Assembly: GCA_037349105.1 (NCBI GenBank)
Contig: JAYJMM010000114.1
Location: forward strand, 2,232,001 to 2,296,000
DNA length: 64,000 bases
Source of the DNA: Limnomonas spitsbergensis
Lineage: Eukaryota > Chlorophyta > Chlorophyceae > Chlamydomonadales
Reading direction: 5' to 3'
The notes beneath the pieces were generated by a model. That model made no database searches, was not told the origin of the DNA, and was given only the letters and a program-made list of their open reading frames with translations. Below, in pieces: positions 48,638 through 60,900 of this stretch. Made by a program: the position numbers and the translations under genes. Positions within the stretch are counted from its first letter, which is position 1. Each line of letters opens with the position of its first letter.

Positions 48638-50463
48638 ATGTCTGAGGGAGCAGCGGCCTCCTCTAAGGCCGAGCCTCCTTCTCCAACCCCTGACTCCTCA
48701 TCCTCATCCTCAGCACCTGCACACGCCCCTGCGCCGGCCTCGGAGGGCGATGCACAGCTGCAGCAGCAGGGCAAGCAGCCCTGTTTCCTGAATGCACTGT
48801 CTTCGGCTGTCCCTGCCGGCATGCTGGGCTGGGTTTTCGGCCTTTTACCCTCCATGGCCCGCAACCGCAGCTTCTCAATGTCAAAGACATGGATGACCGA
48901 CGCCTCGCTGAGCGCGCAGAACCTCGCCAAGTTTTCCGGCACCTACGCGTTCGCTCACTGCCTCCTCACCCGCGTGCGTCAAGTGGATGACGCTTTCAAT
49001 AGAGGAGCTGCAGGTATGGCTCCGTTAAGGCGGCAGAAATGTCCAACGCAAGCGTACGAGCGTTCATGACATGAGTGCATCGGGAGTGACGTTCTTTTTA
49101 CGCCTGGGGGAGAGAAAACGAGTAGGCCCCTCCCCCCCTGACTCTTCACTTTCTGCCATGCACAGACCAGCATGACCAGGTTTTACTCCTAAGTTGCACC
49201 AAACTCACAATTTTTGATGTCAGAAGGCGATCCCCTCTACGCACACCTGAGCTGCTCTTCAAAGCTGGGAGGGGCCTGTACTGAATGGGGTTTGGTTATG
49301 GGGTCTGGTACTGCAAGATGATACGGTTATGAAGTGGGATATTGTAGGAAGGTGTTTGTGTAAGGGGGCCGGGTGCACTGTCGGGCTGATATTGGGTGAG
49401 GCGGCAGCTACCGCCGACCGGTGCAACGGTGCTGAGAGCTTCAAACCTCTTGCAACGCCTCATGGTGACATGACCCAGTTTCCGTTTCATGGCCGCGGTT
49501 TGAAAACATCCCCACTGATTTCTCCGTGGTAACTTGGATCAGCTAGGTTTGATGACTGAGGTCAGGATGACTGATCTGCTGCCACTCCTCCTCCAATGGC
49601 GCCATTTGCCCTTCCTTCACCGCACGCAACCTCCTGAGCTCTAAAAGACGCCGAGCCGGCGCGCCCTGCACTGTTTGTTTTAGCGTACTTCAGCTAAAAG
49701 TCAGCTTCCATCATGGTCTATGGCTGGGTTGGGGTGCTAACGCTGTAGGCCCCCTGCTGCTTGGGCTACTGGCCTTGGGCCAATCCGATTTAACCCCAAT
49801 CGGCCCAGTAATTGCCGCTCGGTGCCCACCCATGATATTTGCATGAGCACTAAAATAGGCACTGACACCCTGTACACACACGCCTGTCAAAAATATACAT
49901 CTTTAAGATTATTTCTCCCTTTTCTGCTTCCATTTCTTCTGCCAGGCTGTGCGACTGGTCTGGCGGTCGGCTTCAGCGCCGGGCCCTCTTCGGCCCTGAA
50001 CTCCTGCATCGGCATCGGTTTCCTCAGCTACATCATCGACATGCCGGCCAACGCAGCCCTCTCTTGCTGCTCGGGCTGCAGCAGCCATGCCGCCAGCGCG
50101 TCAGGCCTGAGGCCCGCTTGCGGCGGGGCGGCGGCGGCACCGAAGATAGGCTGCAACAGCAGCAGCAGCCGAGCGGAGCCTGCAAGTCACTCCACCGCTC
50201 AAGGTAGCAGAAGGATGAGGGGCGCCTCCGGCGCCCCTCCCCTCAGCCCACAGACCAGCTGGCTGACCTCGCTCCAGGGTGTGGCGGTGCAGGCTGCGGC
50301 GCAGCAGCAGCAGCTGCCGCCGGTGATGTGGCTGGGTGCGGTCTGCAACGGCCTGGGCGGCTGCTCCTCCGCATACTTTGAGCCAGCGCCCTGGGAGCAT
50401 GAGACCCCATCTATGGCGGCGACGTCCCTTGCGTTGCGTCAGGACCGCCGCGTCCTGTCGTAG
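48638..50463 (+). CDS. Tim17/Tim22/Tim23-family membrane protein
   Basis: Two exons, 48638-49013 and 49946-50463 (phase 1 junction GCAG|GTATGG ... CTGCCAG|GC), give 297 aa. Residues 1-45 are Ser/Pro/Ala-rich. The Tim17-type region follows: FLNALSSAVPAGMLGWVFGL, a second segment FSGTYAFAHCLLTRVRQVDD, then NRGAAGCATGLAVGFSAGP and ALNSCIGIGFLSYIIDMPA. The glycine-zipper helices and the V(D)D..N.G.AG..TG motif are family-typical and resemble plant chloroplast/mitochondrial Tim17-domain proteins. The last about 120 residues are Ala/Gln/Ser-rich and poorly conserved-looking. It is inferred to reside in an organelle or peroxisomal membrane; which one cannot be read from the sequence. Start chosen as first ATG in the open frame, downstream of a CAG-rich leader. 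Confidence 0.85.
49677..49856 (+). mobile_element. MITE-like element copy, forward
   Basis: TTTTAGCGTACTTCAGCT at the left end and GAGCACTAAAA at the right end, so both terminal words are preserved. It lies in the single intron of the Tim17-family gene. Confidence 0.8.
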
Positions 50464-51922
50464 CGACGCCTCCATGAGATGTTCAAGCAGCAGCCGCTGC
50501 GCCGAGTCGTCGCAGCAAATGCGGTGCCCTACTCAAGCAGCTACCCCTGTCGCAGCATCGACTGCCTTTCGCTGCTGACGCAACAACCGCTGTGCCCTGT
50601 CGCAGCAGCGGCTATCGCGCCCCATTGTAGGGATCAGCAGGTGTGCCTGTGGCTGTGGCGGCCAGCAGCGGGCAGAATGGCTACGGGTCGTGCCTGGCTT
50701 GCTGGGCAGGCTCTCACATGCCTGGTGACTGGAGGTCTGTTCTTATTCTTACACAGGGTTCTGAGGCCTTTTGACAACAGGGCCCTATGGATTAAGTGTC
50801 TTTGCTTGTTTTTGCGGCAAACAGAAGTTGCAGCTGCCTGGGACCTGTTGGAAGGGAGTGTGGATTGGATTGTGCACGGTGTAGCCTCATAATAGCTTGT
50901 GTGCAATGTTGCGGAGTCAAGAAGACTATAGGAGCTCACGCGTACTCTGGTTTGGACTGAGTATGGGTTGTGATTATTACTGAGAGGCAATGCCTGGCTC
51001 CGCGACCAGGCCCTTGACTGGAGTAGCCACTGGGCTGTTTCAGATTTAGCGGTGGAGCTGATGATGACGCCTTGGTGTCTGACCTTTATTTAGGAGCATC
51101 TACAACAGGGGATCTACAATGTATCAAATCTGATTATTTGCTGGATTCAAAAAATTACACACCAAGTTATTTTGAGGTTTCTGTCTGGCCACGCCAGCAA
51201 GGGCATGAATGCTACATGGTGCACAAGTGCCTGAGCTTTGTAGTGCGGCGTTCATGGCTCATTTTGTTCTTCATCCTTTAATCACGTGGTTTGTGTGAAA
51301 GTCAGAAGAGCTTTAATTACCAGTACTGTTGGTGATGCAGCGTTCGGAAGAGACAGCAGTTTTACAAGAGTGCACTGCCGCAACATGTTTTAGATTATGT
51401 CACTGTCCATGGCCTCGAAAAATGTGACGGTATGTTGCCTGAAGGATACATGCTGATCCATAGGCGTTTTGAACCGAGCCCGGAATCCCGGATAGTTTGG
51501 ATTTTGCCACTTGGGGACAGTAGTTTCTATGCCTGTTAATTTTGCACAACTGGCAGCTCTGCAGATCAAGCACGGCTATTCGTGTGACACCAAGTAAAAT
51601 ATCTACAAGGTTGGGAGACCTTCACAGATACACCTCGCTACATAAGGTCATGGCTCAAGATAACAGGCGGACAGATCTGAGACCTTAAAAGAGGCGCCCC
51701 CCTTCGCGCAGTCTCCAACACCCTATACACTCGCCAGACAAACCCAATGCATTTGAAAATATTAAGGACCTGAAGCGATCCCCCCAAGCTTGGCGCTGTC
51801 TGAAAAACCCTACACCCTCGCCCAACACACCCAAGGCCCTGGAGAGTTCGCGGACAGCTTACCACAGGCGCCCCGCTTGGCACTGTATCAAAGCCTTCAC
51901 CCTTAGTCCTCGATGGACAAAT
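50464..51922. other. 3' flanks of two convergent genes
   Basis: The Tim17-family stop (50463, plus) and the oxidoreductase stop (51923, minus) face each other. A 138-codon plus-strand frame at 50479-50892 continues the CAGCAG-rich style but has no recognisable domain. A loose repeat of GCGCCCCNCTTGGCGCTGT-like words occurs at 51690-51980. Confidence 0.5.
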
Positions 51923-54900
51923 TCAAGGCCCGGGAGAAAATGTGGACAAGTCAGAGACCTTAATGGAGGCACCCTGCTTGGCGCTGGCATCCACAGCAAG
52001 CAGGACCTGCTGCGTCGCCCTTGCGAGCATCAGCCAGTGCGTGTCAGGCTTTGCACCCTGGTCTCGAACGGCCATGGCGGCGCGCCCAAACGCCTCCCAC
52101 ATGAGAGGCTCCTGGCCCCTGTCAAGGCAAACCTGAGAAGAGGGGTAAGCCCATAGGAGTGGTGTATCAGGCTTCAGATAAATAATTCCAGATCAATTAT
52201 AGTGCTGGAAATGAGCCTTGGTTTCTGGGGTCTTTCCGGGTTCACAAGCGTGCAGGCCATGCACTGCCCATGCAGGCCATGCATTGCTCATGCAGGCCAT
52301 GCATGATTATACCGCATGGGTGTGACAACAAAATTTAGGAAATCACAACTAAGGCCAGCGCCAAGCGGGAACAAAAATGTGCTGTACATTTCGGAACTGG
52401 GAGATTGAAACCGTCATGCCATGCAAAAGTGCTGTGACCAGTATCTGGAAATAACGGACACATCTAGACCAAACTTAATTTTAGCGCGCTTCAGCTACAA
52501 TTCAGCTACATCACGGCCTGCGGCCGCGGGGGACAGGCGCAGCAGAGCCTGCTACCGGATCGCCCACTGTAGGGCTTTCAAGGTTTGGTCCCCATTGGCC
52601 CTGCGGTGGCCACCCGGCGGTCCCCGAAAGGTGGTTTGGTGCACACTAAAATAAAGGACACATCTGGACAGGTTTGGGGCTGGTTTACCGCATCGCATGG
52701 AGCGGCAATGCCATCTATGGAAAATCTCACTTGCCATGTCCCATGCTCCTCACGTACTAGGCAGCTGGGCAGCCACTCATTATGGGCTGCCCATTACTGG
52801 GCTACTGGGCAGCTACTGGTTATACTGGGCAGCTACTGATTATGTGGCAGGTCACAATTGGCAGCCGCTGGGCAGCTACTACTGAGCCGATGGGAACCAA
52901 ACCTCGTCCAGCTTACACCTAGTGACCCAAGCAACTGGGCTAGTTGCACCAGGACCCCTCCGGCACTCAGACGTCATGTACCGCAGCTGAATGTTAGCTG
53001 GAGCACCCTCCAATAACAGTGGCAAATTGGATCACGAAATCCCTTCGGGCACCACCAATGGACTGCTATTTTATCAGCTTGAGAAGGCTTTCACCAATGG
53101 TACGAGGCTGATAGCTGTAGCAACTTATCTGAGTGCCAGACAATGTATTTCAGTGCTGTGCAGCGCAAGTTTGAGTGCTGTGTGACCAGCAGGGCCCTGC
53201 GTCTTCTTACCTCATGTTCTTGCACTTTTGTCGTCACATCAACATCGTGCTTTCCTAAGCCGTGTTGGCTCGTAAGCGTGTACGAGCACTTGTGTTCTCT
53301 GCAGAGGAAGGGTCGGGCGTTATAAAGAGAGAGGCTTCCAAGTTGAGTTCAAGGTAACGGATTAATCAAGCGTGTTTGAGCACTTCCGATCTCCGCAGAG
53401 AAAGATACGATTTCGGAGGTGGAGAGTTCAGGGTCACCGCTGTAAATTATGAGGGAAAGGAGAGCCTTGCCCAACATTGTGTACATCTTGCTCATCAGCC
53501 TTCCCTTAAGCAAGGACAGCATGTCCATATGCAGGCATCTGAAAAACTTGACCAGGCCAGTATTGATTTAGTGCGCTCCACGCCAAACACATTTGGGGGG
53601 CTGCTAGACAACCACTGAGTAGCTTGGGACCAAACCTTGCCTGGCCTACGGGCGGTCCAAGCCCAAGCAGCGGGGCTTGCTGCATCATGATCCCTAACCG
53701 AATGCCACACCGCAGCTAAAGTGCAGGCTGAAGCACCCTAAACTCAACAGTTAGTGGTAGGCCACACACGTCACTGGCATCAGTGGCTGAGATAATGCAG
53801 TAAGTACATGTATACACTCTTTCAGAGGTCAATGTCTGTCTTAGATCTCACTCACTGTGTGGGGATCACGAAATCACGGAGGTACAAGGTGCCTAGCGAG
53901 CCCTGGATCTGCAGTGTTTGCGTGAGGGCCAGGTCGAAGCTGCATTGAAAAAGGAAAACAGGAAGTTCAGTTGTTTTGAATTTGTTAAACAAGCTAGCGG
54001 ACGTACAATATGCCTCGAACGCTCTGGATCTTTTGTGCCTGAGTGAGGGCTGGGGAGAAGCTGCATTAGAAAAGCAAAAACAAGGGATTTTGCTTGCACT
54101 TTTTTGAAGTCCAGCAAAGCATCACATTCCATGCATGGCACAGGCACCTAAAATCAGACCAGCCCACGGATGGTGTCGCCTTTTGGTTGTTGCTGCGCTG
54201 TCCCCGATGCACCCAAGACATTTGTAGATACAATCTTGATACGGAATCCCGAACCTATGAAAGTACTGGAGTTGGGATTGTATGTGCTGCTAATCAAACA
54301 GAACACAGATGTCTGAAAAACAGGATGGCGGGCAATCGAAGCATTCAAATTTCAATTTGGATGAGGAATCCCAAACTTGAGTTTGTGTTGGCATTGCATG
54401 GGAAACTGAGGCAGCAGGATTCAGAGGTATGGCACAACGGGTGGGTGAGAATTCAAATTTGAAATGCGAAGCGCCTGCAGGGTGAGGGCTGCAGCTGCAG
54501 GCCGCAGTTGGCACAGGGCAGGTAGGAAGCAGCCCTACCTAGGATGCACAATTGAACACCTAAAGATGAATTCAAGCACTGGTGTAAAATACTTGCTAGC
54601 ACCCCCTTACAGCTCTCTCTTCATTTTCAAACGTGCTTCAGCTGTAATTCAACGTCAACTAGGGTCTATATCCGGGGGGACCTGGAGCAGGATACCCTGT
54701 TGAATGGGCCACGGGCCCAAGGCCGATCAATGCTTAATCCACATAGGCCCTAACGGTGGCGGCCCATCGGCCTGACAAAGCTGGTCCGATGCACGTTAAA
54801 ACAAATTTTGCTCGCTGGGCCTCTTGTCACTGAACAGACTGCCAGAATAATCCTAAGAGAGCATCCAATATCCCCTTACCTCTCAGAGTCTGAAAGAAGA

Positions 54901-57900
54901 AACAAATGCCAGTATGACTGAGTATTCCATGAGGAGCTCTCCCTGGGACCCTCTCTAGGGATAACAGCGTTCAAGAGGTTTCGAAGCTTCAGAAACAGAG
55001 TGTGCGGTCCGTACCTGCACGTGAAGGTCGCCCTCCGCCTGGGCAGGCCCGGCCAGATCAGCGTAGCTCCCAAGGACATCGGCACCCCTTCCTTATTGAT
55101 GACCGCACCTGCGCAAAGCACACACAGGCATAAGCAGTCGAAGACACGTCATTGCATTGGTATGGGGAGTCAGCAGGCAAACTGAAGCAGGATTACCCCA
55201 TTCGAAAATCCATCAAGTCCTGCTTCAAACGGTGGATTTGTGAATGCTGGACGTTTACTTGCTTTGGTGCAGAAGCAAGGCGGGGGGACCATTTGACCAC
55301 GTTCAGTGCAAGATTCAAAGTTGCCAATTCAAATCCCCCTCCCTCACGATTAAACCCTGGTCAAAGATCCAAAATCAAAGTTACCAATTCAAATCCCCCA
55401 TGATTTCACCCTGGTGTCGGTGGAGCACCAATACCTCTGAGCTTGCATGGGGAAGATGATTCACATTCTTTCGAACCCAGTTACAAACCCACACTAAACA
55501 ACAGGGTAGAAAGTACTGTAACACCCCAGTTACAAACCCACACTAAACAACAGGGTAGAAAGTACTGTAACACCCCAGTTACAAACCCACACTAAACAAC
55601 AGGGTAGAAAGTACTGTAACACCCCAGTTACAAACCCACACTAAACAACAGGGTAGAAAGTACTGTAACACCCCAGTTACAAACCCACACTAAACAACAG
55701 GGTAGAAAGTACTGTAACACCCCAGTTTTCCAGGCGCGTGAACCGTCATCACAGTTGCTCAAGCGCTGAGCCACTGGATTCAAGAAAAACACAGCTTCTG
55801 CCTCCACCATGGCGGGATACAGAGGCAGCCCCCCAGTGCTGCATGCGGCGCAACAGGTGGAAGCCACAATCCACGCCCCAGGGCTTATTTTGTTCCTCTG
55901 TTCATTGTAAATAGTCCTGTCAGCCTCTTGGTGGTGGTGAGATATTCCTAAAAAATCTGACGGCCAGGCAGCTAGACAGCCAGACAGCAGGTCAGCCAGC
56001 TCGTCTTGAAGGGTGGTGCGGCGAGAAGTTGCCTGGGTGTGTGAAGATGTGCGCCTCAGGCTGTGAGTCATAGATCCACAGAGCATCAACATCACATCAT
56101 TATTGTATTTCTAGCTAAGCAGACAGGAAGCCAGCAGGCCAGCCAGCTGGTCTTGAAGGATGGTGCGGCAGAGAGTTGCCTGGGTGTGTGAAGATGTGCG
56201 CCTTAGGCTGTGAGTCATAGATCCACAGAGCATCAACATCACATCATTATTGTATTTCTAGCTAAGCAGACAGGAAGCCAGCAGGCCGGCCAGCTGGTCT
56301 TGAAGGATGGTGCGGCAGAGAGTTGCCTGGGTGTGTGAAGATGTGCGCCTCAGGCTGTGAGTCATAGATCCACAGAGCATCAACATCACATCATTATTGT
56401 ATTTCTAGCTAAGCAGACAGGAAGCCAGCAGGCCAGCCAGCTGGTCTTGAAGGATGGTGCGGCAGAGAGTTGCCTGGGTGTGTGAAGATGTGCGCCTCAG
56501 GCTGTGAGTCATAGATCCACAGAGCATCAACATCACATCATTATTGTATTTCTAGCTAAGCAGACAGGAAGCCAGCAGGCCGGCCAGCTGGTCTTGAAGG
56601 ATGGTGCGGCAGAGAGTTGCCTGGGTGTGTGAAGATGTGCGCCTCAGGCTGTGAGTCATAGATCCACAGAGCATCAACATCACATCATTATTGTATTTCT
56701 AGCTAAGCAGACAGGAAACCAGCAGGCCAGCCAGCTGGTCTTGAAGGATGGTGCGGCAGAGAGTTGCCTGGGTGTGTGAAGATGTGCGCCTCAGGCTGTG
56801 AGTCATAGATCCACAGAGCATCAACATCACATCATTATTGTATTTCTAGCCAGGCCGACAGGAAACCAGCAGGCCAGCCAGCTGGTCTTGAAGGATGGTG
56901 CGGCAGAGAGTTGCCTGGGTGTGTGAAGATGTGCGCCTCAGGCTGTGAGTCATAGATCCACAGAGCATCAACATCACATCATTATTGTATTTCTAGCTAA
57001 GCAGACAGGAAACCATCAGGCCAGCCAGCTGGTCTTGAAGGATGGTGTGGCAGAGAGTTGCCTGGGTGTGTGAAGATGTGCGCCTCAGGCTGTGAGTCAT
57101 AGATCCACAGAGCATCAACATCACATCATTATTGTATTTCTAGCTAAGCAGACAGGAAGCCAGCAGGCCAGCCAGCTGGTCTTGAAGGATGGTGCGGCAG
57201 AGAGTTGCCTGGGTGTGTGAAGATGTGCGCCTCAGGCTGTGAGTCATAGATCCACAGAGCAACAACATCACATCATTATTGTATTTCTAGCTAAGCAGAC
57301 AGGAAACCAGCAGGCCAGCCAGCTGGTCTTGAAGGATGGTGCGGCAGAGAGTTGCCTGGGTGTGTGAAGATGTGCGCCTCAGGCTGTGAGTCATAGATCC
57401 ACAGAGCAACAACATCACATCATTATTGTATTTCTAGCTAAGCAGACAGGAAGCCAGCAGGCCGGCCATCTAGTCGTGAAGGGTGCTGCTGGAGGGGGAG
57501 GGGGGGGGGGACTTGCCTGGGTGTGCACAAACATACTCCGGTGGCTCAAAGTCATAGGCCCACAGCGCAGCGCGAATGCAGTACCAGCCGAGGTCACCCA
57601 GGCAGCCGAGGGGGTCGCCCGTGGCCTTGGTCCTCACGTTATCAGCATTGAATGCCTCATCGGCTGGAGGGGAGGATGGGAATGTTTCGATTCAGAATGA
57701 TCCAGCTATGATTGTGTGTAATTTTGGTTTCAATGAATTGTGATATCACGACCTGTAGCTGTGGCAGGGGCTGGTGCCAGTGTTTTGTTTAGCGCGCTTC
57801 AGCTACAATTCAGCTACATCACGGCCTATGGCCGTGGGGGCCTGGGGAAGCAAGTCCTGCAGCTCGGGCCACCGGCCATAGGTTGGTCAAGACTTTGTCC

Positions 57901-60900
57901 CAACTAGCCCAGTGGTGCTCGCCCGGCGGCCGCCTACGGGTGGTCTGGCGCCCACTAAAAGTAACACTGGCTGGCACTGCTTGCGCTGCACGCCGGTCAA
58001 GGTCCGGTCCCCATTCGCCCAGTAAGCTGCCCGTTTTAGAGTGTGTGCAATATTTAGTGTAGACGGTAATACTAAATATTTTAAAAAGGGCCCCCCCCAT
58101 GGGTGGCATGGTGCGTGCAGAGCCCTTTTCCTCGGGCCTCACAATATCAGTGGCGGCTCCTTCTTCATCAGCCAGAGGGGAGGGTTAAAATGTATCTCAG
58201 TTCAACTACTTTTGGATGCCTAGAAGCTGCACTGGTCTTGCTCCCACACACAACGCACGGTTCGACCAGAATAAAAACAGATCGACTATTATTTTTGAAG
58301 CGTTGTACACGGGCAACATCAAACACTTATACGGGCAACATCAAACACTTATACCAGCAGCAGCGTGAAACACTGAACCCCTTCCCCATAATCCTAAATT
58401 CTGATCCTAAATCCTAGAGTAAGCACTGTCACACTTTAGCCGGAAACGTAGCCTAGCCTAACATTAACCCAAACCCTTGACCCTAAACACTGTAGCCTCA
58501 ACTTTCAACGCTACAGCCTAAACCATTAGCTAAAACCTGAACCCGAAACCCTAACCTACGGTGGCAACCGTCACGCTATGGCCTTACCAAAGAACGTGAA
58601 GTCTGATGTGACACTGAGGACATGGCCAAAGTCGGACTTGTTGCTGATGGCTTCGTGCATGCGCTGGGTGCGAGGGTTGTGGGACCTGATGGGGAACATG
58701 GGGACATGGAGTATTAGAGTGCAAGAAGCACGGGCATTGGTGCGAGGGCAACTTGTAGAGTCCTGACACTATAGAATCTGATGCCAGAGTATTCAATTTC
58801 ATGGCTTGCTAGGAATGCGGGATCTGAGGCCGAGCCTGATGAGAACTACACAAAAATGTCAGACCGGCTTTCAGCTGTGTCTTGGGTTTACGAGCACAAC
58901 AGCTTCAAATGCAGCACTTCCTGTGACCCACTGCTGTGAGCCTGTTCCGACCTGAAGGAGTCTGTCAAGGCCTTTATTACCCGCCCTCAACCCGCCCTCA
59001 AATGCAGCACTTCCTGTGACCCACTGCTGTGAGCCTGTTCCAACCTGCAGGGGTCTCTCAAGGCATTTATTACCCGCCCTCAACCCGCCCTTAACCCGCC
59101 CTCAAATGCAGCACTTCCTGTGACCCACTGCTGTGAGCTGCCCTGACCTGCAGGCGTCTCTCACGGCCTTTCGTACCCGCCCTCGACTGAAGGAGCTGGA
59201 CGTTCCTGAGAGATACCACGAGAGCTCACTGATGCACATGCGGCGCATGGGTGTGTCTTTTTTCCCGACTCCGCTACATATCAGCTACAACCCGGCTTCT
59301 CGCCAGAGCCCCCCCAGGTGTGGCCAGCCATGCTGCTTGGGCCGCCGGCCGTAGACTGGTCCAGGCTTGGTCCCCATGGGGCCTCTGACGGCCGCAGGGC
59401 GGCCGCATGGCCCGAAGAAAAGAACCACTGGGCGGATGGGAGCAGTACACAAGATTCCTGCCCAACAAACCGACAAGGTCCCATCATCAAGCCTCGTGTT
59501 GCGCTGTTTTTTTCGACGAGAAAAACGTAAACAATGCCGGCCCCCATGGCCCCATGGTGGGCAGCTCGGAAAAGCTCGAGTGGGCTACACAAACACCACA
59601 GACCCTTCACCCTAAACCCTTCACTAGTGCTCACCGCATAAAGACCCTTTATCCTTTACCCTTACCCAGTGCTCTTGCCAAATGAAGACCCTTGACCCTA
59701 ATCCCCTGACCCTAAACCAGTGTTCTCACCAAATGAAGACCCTCAACCCTAAACCCTTAACCCCAAGCCAGTGCACTCACCACGTGCAGGCCTCAAACCC
59801 TAACCCATTACCCTAAACCAGTGTTCTCACCACATGGAGACCCTTCACCCTAGACCACTAACCCTAAACCAATACTCCTGCCAAATGAAGACCCTTCACC
59901 CTAAACCCCTAACCCTAAACCAGTGCTCCCACCAAATGAAGATCCTTCACCCTAAACCCCTAACCCTGAACCAGTGCTCTCACCACATGAAGATCCTTCA
60001 CCCTAAACCCCTGACCTTAAACCAGTGCTCCCACCAAATGAAGACCCTTCACCCAAACCTCCTAACCCTGAACCAGTGCTCCCACCAAATGAAGACCCTT
60101 CACCCTAAACCCCTAACCCTGAACCAGTGCTCTCACCACATGAAGATCCTTCACCCTAAACCCCTGACCTTAAACCAATACTCCTGCCAAATGAAGACCC
60201 TTCACCCTAAACCCCTAACCCTAAACCAGTGCTCCCACCAAATGAAGATCCTTCACCCTAAACCCCTAACCCTGAACCAGTGCTCTCACCACATGAAGAT
60301 CCTTCACCCTAAACCCCTGACCTTAAACCAGTGCTCCCACCAAATGAAGACCCTTCACCCAAACCTCCTAACCCTGAACCAGTGCTCCCACCAAATGAAG
60401 ACCCTTCACCCTAAACCCTTAACCCTGAACCAGTGCTCTCACCACATGAAGATCCTTCACCCTAAACCCCTGACCTTAAACCAGTGCTCCCACCAAATGA
60501 AGACCCTTCACCCTAAACCCCTAACCCTGAACCAGTGCTCCCACCAAATGAAGATCCTTCACCCTAAACCCCTAACCCTGAACCAGTGTTCTCACCACAT
60601 GAGGATCCTTCACCCTAAACCCCTGACCTTAAACCAGTGCTCTCACCACATGGTTCCATCCATCAGCTGCACACCATGTCGCTCGCAGGCCTGCAGCATG
60701 GCCTCCATGTCTGCACTGCATGTCGCGATGGGCTTCTCCAGCATCACGTGCAATCCTCGCTCCGCAGCCTTGCACACCCACGCCACGTGCAGGGCCGAGG
60801 GCAGCGGGATGTACACAGCGTCCAGCCCAGGCAACTCAAGAACCTCGTCATAGCTGGCGCACGCCTTGACCGGGGTCCGGCCTTCGAGGTATGGGGCCAT

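Noticed and set aside
50479..50892. 138-codon plus-strand ORF after the Tim17-family stop
   Set aside because: No domain, no splice or start support; likely 3' UTR.
59834..60853. 339-codon plus-strand ORF with NQCSHQMKTLHPKPLTL repeats
   Set aside because: Antisense to the donor-anchored array and exon 2 of the oxidoreductase.
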